A stretch of 5,506 bases of DNA, taken from positions 1 through 5,506 of the forward strand of contig CAXFIU010000055.1 of the NCBI GenBank assembly GCA_964003245.1. Direction: 5' to 3'. Positions within the stretch are counted from its first letter, which is position 1. Each line of letters starts with the position of its first letter. The notes beneath the pieces are model-generated. The model saw nothing but the letters and a program-made list of their open reading frames with translations, made no database searches and was not told where the DNA came from. The DNA is from MGIIb-O2 sp964003245 (GTDB lineage Archaea > Thermoplasmatota > Poseidoniia > Poseidoniales > Thalassarchaeaceae). The position numbers were made by a program, and so were the translations under genes. Below, piece after piece: positions 1 to 5,086 of this stretch.

Positions 1-49
1 GAGAATACCAATCAAAGGGTTTGATTTAAGATAGTTATTCCGGAGAAAT

Positions 50-1552
50 ATGAATCCTTATGATGAACTATTAGAGAGATTGAAAGATATAGACTTAGTA
101 AATCAAATTGGAGGCCTATTAGGATGGGACCAAGAAGTTCTAATGCCCCCTAAAGCGGCTAAACTAAGAGCTGAGCAATTATCTTGGATTTCGAGAACCG
201 GTCATGAAAAATTAACTGATGCAAGGATTGGGGAGCTACTTGAAATATTGGAGCAAAAAAGTAATTTGAATGAAATCCAAAGAGGGAATGTTAGATTGGC
301 AAGAGATTCTTACAATAAAGCAACGAAGTTGCCTACCGATTTTGTGGCTGAGATGGCTATGCATAAATCAAAATCTCAAATTTCTTGGACAAAAGCAAGA
401 GCAAAAAATGATTTTTCTATATTCAGAGATGATTTAGCGAAAATGGTTGAGATGTCAAGGAAAAAGGCAGATTATTTAGGATATCAAGAAGTTCGATATG
501 ATGCACTACTTGATTTGTATGAATCAGGATTAACAGTATCAAAAGTTGACCCATTATTTGCTGGATTGAGAGAGAATGTTGCACCATTGGTAAAGCAAGT
601 AATTGAAAATGGAAAGAAGCCGAAAATGTCTTGGGTTCATGAAAATAATTGGAGTAAGGAAGGGCAAGAAAAACTTTCACAATCTATCTCAGAATCAATA
701 GGTTTTGATTTTGCGGCTGGCAGAAGAGATGCATCGACACATCCATTTTGTGGAGGGCCGAATCCTGATGATGTAAGATGGACTACTAGGTATGATGAGT
801 CGGACCCATTTGGTTCATTATACGGTTCAATGCATGAAACTGGACATGGTTTATACGAACAAGGGCGACCAAGAAATCTAGATTTCCAACCCGCTGGATC
901 GGCAAATGGATTAGGAGTACACGAAAGTCAAAGTCGCTTATGGGAAAATCAAGTAGGAAGATCGAAAGAATTCTGTGAATGGGCATTACCTATTTGGAAA
1001 AAATATTTCCCTGAACAAATGAAAAATGTTTCAGCGGAAGATTTGTGGCGCTCAGTAAATTTTGTGGAGCCAAGTTTAATCAGAGTAGAGGCAGATGAGG
1101 CAACGTATAACCTACATATAATGATTAGATATGAAATTGAGAAGAAACTAATTGCAGGAGAAATAGAAGTTGATGATCTTCCAGATGTATGGGATGATAT
1201 GTATGAAGAATATCTGGGTATTAGAGCACCTAATAGAACACTAGGAGTTCTACAAGATATTCATTGGTCATTTGGAGCATTTGGATATTTCCCGACTTAT
1301 ACATTAGGGAATCTATACTCTGCTCAGTTACTAACTGCTGCTAGAAAAGATTTGCCAGAACATGACGAGGATATGAGAAATGGAAATTTCGCTCCATTAC
1401 TTGAATGGATGAGAGAAAATGTACATTCACGAGGGAGTATAATCACTCCATCGGAATTAATTGAAGAAGCAACTGGCTATCCTCCATCTCCTGATGATTT
1501 TGTAGAATATCTACAGCAGAAGGTTGAAAAATTATACAATTTAAGTTCTTAA
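50..1552 (+). CDS. M32 family metallocarboxypeptidase (thermostable carboxypeptidase 1 / Taq type)
   Basis: This is a zinc-type carboxypeptidase that removes C-terminal residues from peptides, most likely in the cytoplasm, since no signal peptide or membrane segment is visible. The protein has 500 residues, the usual length for peptidase family M32, and looks complete. The metal site is HETGH at residues 262-266, with the third ligand expected at Glu292 inside the family block HESQSR (291-296). Other M32 blocks are present: HPF (231-233), TTRYDESDPF (about 245-254), IRVEADEATYNLH (about 344-356), and the stretch from IRAPN (391) through DIHWSFGAFGYFPTYTLGN (403-421). The N-terminal part is the expected helical cap. 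The start is supported by GGAG at 42-45, four bases before the ATG. A short TTTAAG near 26-31 could be a TATA element but is weak. The beta-propeller gene follows after 25 bp, suggesting co-transcription. No key residue is missing. The family assignment is firm; the physiological substrate is not visible. Confidence 0.96.
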   Translation: MNPYDELLERLKDIDLVNQIGGLLGWDQEVLMPPKAAKLRAEQLSWISRTGHEKLTDARIGELLEILEQKSNLNEIQRGNVRLARDSYNKATKLPTDFVAEMAMHKSKSQISWTKARAKNDFSIFRDDLAKMVEMSRKKADYLGYQEVRYDALLDLYESGLTVSKVDPLFAGLRENVAPLVKQVIENGKKPKMSWVHENNWSKEGQEKLSQSISESIGFDFAAGRRDASTHPFCGGPNPDDVRWTTRYDESDPFGSLYGSMHETGHGLYEQGRPRNLDFQPAGSANGLGVHESQSRLWENQVGRSKEFCEWALPIWKKYFPEQMKNVSAEDLWRSVNFVEPSLIRVEADEATYNLHIMIRYEIEKKLIAGEIEVDDLPDVWDDMYEEYLGIRAPNRTLGVLQDIHWSFGAFGYFPTYTLGNLYSAQLLTAARKDLPEHDEDMRNGNFAPLLEWMRENVHSRGSIITPSELIEEATGYPPSPDDFVEYLQQKVEKLYNLSS

Positions 1553-1577
1553 ACAGGAAAATTAAGATGGAGTTAGG

Positions 1578-2642
1578 ATGAATATGCAAATGAGGCCGAT
1601 AGAAGATTTAGCTTCATTTGTGAGAGACTTGGGTAGTGAATGTACTACTTTGAATATTAATCAAAGTTATTTAGTAGCAGGTTCGAAACTAGGTAGAATA
1701 AAGCTTTGGGAAATAAATAATGGGCAAGTAAAATGGTCATTGGATGTTGAAGGACCTATTTCTGATTTGGAAATTGCTGAGAAGATTTACCTCACGGCCT
1801 CTGCAGACTTACATGCGATAGATATGGAAAGTGGATCTTTAGAATGGTCTAGAAATATAGAAGGATCTAGTGATCTTATTGAAATTGATGAAGATACTAT
1901 CTTCGTAACTTCTTCATTATATGAAATTGAAATACAAGATTATACAGAAAGTACATTATTCAAATTTAATAAGAAGGGGGAATTAATCAAGAGTATTAAT
2001 TTTGAAGAGAAGCCCTGGTTTATGAAAAAGCATAATGGAAAGATTGTCTTGGGTATTGGAAGGCCCAGATGTGGATTCTTGACAATAGATAATGAAAATA
2101 AAATCTTACACACTCAAACTAAAGGAAATAGTCCTGTAAATATGGGAATTAAAACTAATACTGGATTCTTATTAGGCCATAGTGATGGAACAATTACTGA
2201 AATGAATGGCGGCAAATGCGAATATATTCAATGTGGAAATGATTCTATTACTGCCATGTTCTCAACTAATATTTCATGGCAAGTGGGAGATTCAAAGGGA
2301 TGTCTCTTTTCCTCCTACGGTTGGAAAGTAGATTTAGAAGAAAAAATTAGCAGTATAGTTGAAACTGAAGATTATATTTGGGTATCGACAATCTCGGAGA
2401 ATACCACCATACATCTACTTGATAAGAAAAATGGTTCTGTCAAATATCAATTCTCACATAATAATGAAATTCAACTAATGAAACTCTTACATTACAATCT
2501 GGCTATATCTGATGAAGAAGGAAAAATAATGTTTTTTGATACTAGGACTTTGGATAAAAGAATAAAATCAAAAAGTGATTCTGATCAAAACATAGATAGA
2601 AGAAATTTGTTAAAAAAACGATTAAGGGCCTTGAGAGAGTAA
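1578..2642 (+). CDS. Beta-propeller (WD40/PQQ-like repeat) protein of unknown function
   Basis: The 354-residue protein is built from degenerate repeats of about 40 residues typical of a beta-propeller. Units of the form hydrophobic-strand, G/A-S/D, x-G, strand, then a charged turn recur: YLVAGSKLGRIKLWEINNG (31-49), IYLTASADLHAIDMESG (70-86), FLLGHSDGTITEMNGG (197-212), WQVGDSKGCLF (234-244), YIWVSTISENTTIHLLDKKNG (266-286) and LAISDEEGKIMFFDTRT (308-324). Six or seven blades are plausible. KLWE and FFDTRT recall WD40 D-strands, while the DMESGSLEW and KKNGSVKY units recall PQQ-type blades. The last 30 residues (about 325-354) are highly charged, end in KKRLRALRE, and look like a basic helix outside the propeller. 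No signal peptide or membrane segment is seen. The start is set by GGAG at 1569-1572, five bases before the ATG; Met3 and Met5 are possible but worse-placed starts. It lies 25 bp after the M32 peptidase gene, suggesting one operon. A scaffold or protein-binding role would be usual for such folds, but no specific function can be named. Confidence 0.85.
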   Translation: MNMQMRPIEDLASFVRDLGSECTTLNINQSYLVAGSKLGRIKLWEINNGQVKWSLDVEGPISDLEIAEKIYLTASADLHAIDMESGSLEWSRNIEGSSDLIEIDEDTIFVTSSLYEIEIQDYTESTLFKFNKKGELIKSINFEEKPWFMKKHNGKIVLGIGRPRCGFLTIDNENKILHTQTKGNSPVNMGIKTNTGFLLGHSDGTITEMNGGKCEYIQCGNDSITAMFSTNISWQVGDSKGCLFSSYGWKVDLEEKISSIVETEDYIWVSTISENTTIHLLDKKNGSVKYQFSHNNEIQLMKLLHYNLAISDEEGKIMFFDTRTLDKRIKSKSDSDQNIDRRNLLKKRLRALRE

Positions 2643-2655
2643 AAAAAATTACATC

Positions 2656-2667
2656 GGAAATATACCT
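2656..2667 (+). promoter_or_regulatory. Candidate archaeal BRE/TATA promoter for the structured RNA locus
   Basis: CGGAAATATACC combines a purine-rich BRE-like half with a TATA-like core (AAATATA, 2659-2665), 14 bp past the stop of the propeller gene. Archaeal transcription usually starts about 25 bp after the TATA box, which would place the start near 2688-2692. That is where the structured G/A-rich region begins. The assignment rests on motif and position only. Confidence 0.45.
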
Positions 2668-2689
2668 CCAATGACCCTTATTTCCAGTG

Positions 2690-2985
2690 TACTGCAAGGC
2701 TAAGAGGGAAAGGTTTAAGAGCCGCAGCCGTCCCTGAGAACTTTGCTGCTCCGATGGAGGGGTGTGGGCGTACTTGTTACGACCCGCGGGCCACAAAAAC
2801 CGAGCCTCAAAAAAGAGGCAGTAAAACCGAAGATCGAAAGAGCTTCGGGGACAAGTCAAATCATCTGTGGATGAAGAGACGACGGGAGAACTGAGATGGG
2901 AAAAACCAGACGCAAGGAAGGGGAAAGAAATCACAGAGGTGTACGGAAAACACAACCGAACCGGCAACGGGGAAAACATAAACCG
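2690..2985 (+). ncRNA. Structured RNA of unknown identity, or long 5' leader of the RNase P RNA transcript
   Basis: This stretch has no credible reading frame, but it has higher G+C than the flanking genes and a chain of compact hairpins with A-rich joints, as expected of a functional RNA read on the + strand. Hairpins seen directly are: GGG-CGTA / TACG-A-CCC with loop CTTGT (2766-2785), possibly closed by TGTGG/CCACA (2763-2767 with 2791-2795, which would compete for GG at 2766-2767); GCCTC-A6-GAGGC (2804-2819); and CCGAAG-A-TC-GAAA-GA-G-CTTCGG (2827-2848), a GNRA tetraloop hairpin with one A.G mismatch. GCAGC (2724-2728) can pair with GCTGC (2745-2749). From about 2860 the sequence becomes purine-rich and contains copies of RNase P 5' segments. 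I found no SRP helix 8 motif, 5S rRNA or tRNA signature. It could be a separate small RNA, an H/ACA-like RNA (a CCACA lies at 2791-2795), or a transcribed leader. The 5' end is inferred from the upstream TATA-like element; the 3' end is not defined. Confidence 0.45.
2886..2926 (+). repeat. Upstream copy of a two-block direct repeat (partial duplication of the RNase P 5' region)
   Basis: Block 1 (2886-2901, GAGAACTGAGATGGGA) matches 3027-3042 at 15 of 16 positions. Block 2 (2909-2926, GACGCAAGGAAGGGGAAA) is identical over 18 bases to 3088-3105. A shorter third match follows (GGAAAACACA at 2945-2954 against GGAAACACA at 3117-3125). The blocks are in the same order in both copies. Only 7 bases separate blocks 1 and 2 here against 45 in the downstream copy, so this copy lacks the segment that carries the RNase P P4 5' strand. 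Confidence 0.75.
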
Positions 2986-2987
2986 AA
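2945..2987 (+). repeat. Short tandem direct repeat GGAAAACA(C/T)A(A)ACCGAA
   Basis: The 16-base unit at 2945-2960 recurs at 2971-2987 with one substitution and one inserted A, a spacing of 26 bp. The second unit contains AAAACATAAA (2973-2982), which could serve as a weak TATA element for an RNA starting near 3001. Whether the repeat has a function is unknown. Confidence 0.5.
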
Positions 2988-3026
2988 GTACAATACTATC
3001 CCGAAGAGGTACACAAGCGAAGAAGA

Positions 3027-3105
3027 GAGAACAGAGATGGGATCGAATTGAGGCTAGTATGTGGGAAAATGAAGAAGAAAAGAACTGGACGCAAGGAAGG
3101 GGAAA
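3027..3105 (+). repeat. Downstream copy of the two-block direct repeat
   Basis: Block 1 is at 3027-3042 and block 2 at 3088-3105. This copy lies inside the RNase P RNA candidate: block 1 holds most of the proposed P2 5' strand, and the P4 5' strand lies between the blocks. Confidence 0.75.
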
Positions 3106-3279
3106 ATAAACTGAATGGAAACACATTGAGAACAAGAGCGGGAAACCGTGGAGGATCAGTACTGAGACGTGGAAAGAACTAGTGAGAGCTAGGGAAATAA
3201 GCGAATACGGATTGAAAGAAGAGATTCCTAAGATTCGGAAAAGGACGAAGAGAGAGCTAGAAGTCTCAGAGTCATCTAC

Positions 3280-3319
3280 CCCAGGAGAGTAGGAACCTTA
3301 GGGAACCTACAAACCTGGG
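3280..3319 (+). other. Symmetric nested hairpin in the 3' part of the RNase P RNA candidate
   Basis: CCCAGG (3280-3285) pairs with CCTGGG (3314-3319) and GTAGG (3289-3293) with CCTAC (3306-3310). CC (3296-3297) pairs with GG (3302-3303), closing a TTAG loop. The internal loops AGA/AAA and AA/AA are symmetric and purine-only. All 13 pairs are Watson-Crick. This looks like a conserved structural arm rather than a terminator, because no T-run follows it. Confidence 0.7.
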
Positions 3320-3399
3320 ACCCTGCGGAGTTAGCAGAGGGTAATGATCCCCCAATGTTCAGAACCCACTGCTAGCTCCCACCTATCGGTTAATTCGGC

Positions 3400-5007
3400 T
3401 CATTTTTTTAATTTCTTTGGACCTGTCATTTCTTCAGGTTTTACCCATTCATTAAATTGAGTATTGTTTAGTAATTCTAAATCTAATGCGCTTTCTCTAA
3501 GAGTTAAATTATTTTTATGGGCGTGCTTAGCAATTTTTGCAGCGTTATCATACCCGATATGAGGGTTTAGTGCGGTGACTAACATTAATGAATTTTCTAA
3601 GTGTTGAGTAATTTTATCATGATTAGCCTCTAAACCTGATACGCATCTTTCAGAAAATGAAATACAGGTATCTGAAAGAATTCTAATACTATGCAATAAA
3701 TTATGAATCATCATCGGTTTGTACACATTCAACTCAAAATTTCCTTGGCTGCCTCCGATGGAAATTGCAGTATTATTGCCCATTACTTGGCAACAAACCA
3801 TGGTCATTGCTTCGGCTTGGGTTGGGTTAACTTTCCCAGGCATAATGCTGGAGCCTGGTTCATTTGCTGGAAGAGAGAGTTCGCCGAAACCGCACCTAGG
3901 CCCAGAACCTAACCATCTGATATCATTGGCTATTTTCATTAAAGATGCTGATAATGTATTCAACGCACCCGATGCAGCTACTATGGCATCGTGAGATGCG
4001 AGTTGAGAGAATTTATTCTCTGCACTAATGAACTCTAAAGAAGTAGATTCAGCTATTTTTTTAGCTACTAGGTCTGCAAAATCGGGATGGGTGTTTAATC
4101 CCGTCCCTACAGCAGTACCTCCTAATGCTAGTTCGAATAAATCATTTTGAGAATTTTCAATTCGGGATATATCATAATCTAACATTGAGACATATGCACT
4201 AAATTCTTGTCCTAAAGTCAGAGGAACAGCATCCATTAAATGGGTTCTGCCAATTTTAACAATTTGTGAAAACTCCTTTGATTTGTTATCAAGAGCTTTA
4301 CGTAGAGTCATTATAGCAGGTAATAATCTGTGTTGTATTTCTTCTGCCGCGGCAATATGCATAGCCGTTGGAAATGTATCATTACTTGATTGTGCTCTGT
4401 TTACGTGATCATTTGGGTGTACTGGAGATTTACTGCCCAAACGGCCATTTGTTAGTTCTATTGCACGATTTGCAATGACCTCATTGGCATTCATATTTGT
4501 CTGAGTTCCTGAGCCAGTTTGCCACACACGTAAAGGAAAGTGTTCATTTAATGAGCCGGAAATAACTTCATTACACGCCGAGGAGATTAAAGCGCCAATC
4601 TTTGGATCTAATTCTCCTAGCTCTACATTTGTTTCTGCTGCAGCTTTCTTCAGTATACCAAAAGCACGAATCATTGCATGAGGCATGGTGTCCTCTCCGA
4701 TATTGAAATTGATTAGAGATCTAGCGGTTTGAGCACCATAATATCTATCTGAAGGTACTTCCACATCCCCCATAGTATCTTTCTCGATTCTAACTTCTTG
4801 ATCTGTTTGAGGAATTCTACTTTCAACTTGAGGAGAATATGGTTGAGATCTGCGTTCCAAATACAAAGATTCCTCTATCATCTTTGAGATTGTAGCAGAA
4901 CGCCCATCGTTCTGTCCTTTGCCTACTTTCTTATCTAATTTCTTAGCTAAATCTTCGGGAATACTGATGCTTAGTATCCTCCTATCTCCTGCTCGGTGTT
5001 TTGCCAT
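3400..5007 (-). CDS. fumC: Class II fumarate hydratase with an N-terminal ribbon-helix-helix DNA-binding domain
   Basis: Residues from about 72 to 531 form a complete class II fumarase, which interconverts fumarate and L-malate in the TCA cycle without an iron-sulfur cluster. Family blocks are EKDTMGDVEVP (75-85), GSGTQTNMNANEV (165-177), HPNDHVNRAQSSND (197-210), GRTHLMDA with the expected catalytic His256, the signature GSSIMPGKVN (385-394) with the catalytic serine loop, and the fumarase-type C-terminus NPHIGYDNAAKIAKHAHK (481-498). Residues 1-55 are extra. RRILSISIPEDLAKKLDKKV then RSATISKMIEESL has the strand-helix-helix pattern of CopG/RHH DNA-binding domains, joined by a polar linker (about 52-70). 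The frame is continuous, and no ATG, GTG or TTG lies between the RHH domain and the fumarase core, so separate translation of the core is unlikely. The protein has 535 residues against about 460-470 for usual FumC. No Shine-Dalgarno site precedes the ATG, suggesting a leaderless mRNA. It lies 79 bp after the cyclophilin gene on the same strand. The fumarase call is firm; the DNA-binding role is inference. Confidence 0.95.
   Translation of the reverse strand: MAKHRAGDRRILSISIPEDLAKKLDKKVGKGQNDGRSATISKMIEESLYLERRSQPYSPQVESRIPQTDQEVRIEKDTMGDVEVPSDRYYGAQTARSLINFNIGEDTMPHAMIRAFGILKKAAAETNVELGELDPKIGALISSACNEVISGSLNEHFPLRVWQTGSGTQTNMNANEVIANRAIELTNGRLGSKSPVHPNDHVNRAQSSNDTFPTAMHIAAAEEIQHRLLPAIMTLRKALDNKSKEFSQIVKIGRTHLMDAVPLTLGQEFSAYVSMLDYDISRIENSQNDLFELALGGTAVGTGLNTHPDFADLVAKKIAESTSLEFISAENKFSQLASHDAIVAASGALNTLSASLMKIANDIRWLGSGPRCGFGELSLPANEPGSSIMPGKVNPTQAEAMTMVCCQVMGNNTAISIGGSQGNFELNVYKPMMIHNLLHSIRILSDTCISFSERCVSGLEANHDKITQHLENSLMLVTALNPHIGYDNAAKIAKHAHKNNLTLRESALDLELLNNTQFNEWVKPEEMTGPKKLKK
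3402..3409 (+). terminator. T-run terminator of the RNA transcript, inside the fumarase 3' end
   Basis: An A followed by seven T residues (3403-3409) comes directly after the candidate 3' strand CGGCTC/TTCGG of the RNA. Archaeal RNA polymerase terminates on such T-runs on the non-template strand. On the other strand the same bases are the AAA AAA lysine codons at the end of the fumarase gene. Confidence 0.6.
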
Positions 5008-5018
5008 ATTTATCGCGG

Positions 5019-5040
5019 TTAATAAGTTATTAATAAACTT
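5019..5040 (-). promoter_or_regulatory. Fumarase promoter: TATA-like element overlapping a perfect palindrome
   Basis: Read on the minus strand, the A/T-rich AAGTTTATTAA centred near 5034 lies about 27 bp before the ATG, the right distance for a leaderless archaeal transcript starting at or next to the start codon. A perfect inverted repeat TTAATAA-G-TTATTAA (+ strand, 5019-5033) overlaps and follows it. TTATTAA also recurs as a direct repeat with 11-bp spacing. Such symmetric sites are typical of RHH operators, but A/T-rich palindromes also arise by chance. Confidence 0.5.
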
Positions 5041-5086
5041 AAAGTATAAGAGAGCAGTGTTACAAATACAAAATACGAAATAAGGT

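Larger units (their letters stand above)
3001..3402 (+). ncRNA. rnpB: Divergent archaeal RNase P RNA (catalytic RNA for tRNA 5' maturation)
   Basis: RNase P RNA removes the 5' leader of pre-tRNAs, in archaea together with several small proteins. Conserved blocks appear in the family order. A CRI-like GAGGCTAGT lies at 3049-3057 (family GAGGAAAGT). A CRII/III-like AACAAGAGC then AAACCG lies at 3131-3148 (family AACAGAGAGC-AAACCG), here forming a CGG-GAAA-CCG hairpin. A P11/P12-like GTGGAAAG and GTGAGAG hairpin lies at 3169-3192 (family GTGAAA, GTAAGAG). A CRV-like AATGA (3343-3347) and CAGAACCC (3360-3367) complete the set. The diagnostic pseudoknot can be drawn: P2 as GGGATC (3039-3044) with GATCCC (3346-3351), and P4 as GGCTAG-TAT-GTGGG (3052-3065) with CCCAC-TG-CTAGCT (3365-3377). 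Two strong hairpins occupy 3280-3319 and 3320-3342. Candidate P1 pairs are CCGAA/TTCGG (3001-3005 with 3394-3398) and AGGT/ACCT. The length of about 400 nt fits the family. Oddities are the changed CRI, no obvious P3 and a poor CRIV. The 5' end is approximate, and the transcript may start as early as about 2690. Confidence 0.65.

Noticed and set aside
1..49. Possible 3' end of an upstream gene at the left edge
   Set aside because: All three + frames stop within the first 34 bases and too little sequence remains to judge.
2642..2649. A8 run, which is a T8 run on the minus strand and could end a minus-strand RNA
   Set aside because: No minus-strand promoter or conserved RNA block was found for 2650-2870, and the A-rich loops and G-rich stems favour the + strand as the RNA strand.
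2867..3109. Open frame of 80 codons on the + strand in the structured RNA region
   Set aside because: It has an Arg/Lys/Glu/Gly-rich composition forced by purine-rich DNA, contains the duplicated RNA blocks, overlaps the RNase P RNA candidate and has no recognisable domain.
2542..3135. Open frame of 197 codons on the minus strand
   Set aside because: It is the antisense of a purine-rich RNA locus, giving a Ser/Phe/Leu-rich product, and it overlaps the end of the propeller gene. No domain and no start signal are seen.
3320..3342. Possible SRP RNA helix 8 (GGAG loop followed by TTAGCAG)
   Set aside because: The bases superficially recall GGAA-GGA-AGCAG, but the 5' side lacks the partner sequence and the stem pairs differently. 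The following AATGA and CAGAACCC fit RNase P RNA.
3703..3994. Two overlapping open frames on the + strand opposite the fumarase gene
   Set aside because: They are shadows of conserved fumarase coding sequence, including the region of the GSSIMPGKVN signature.
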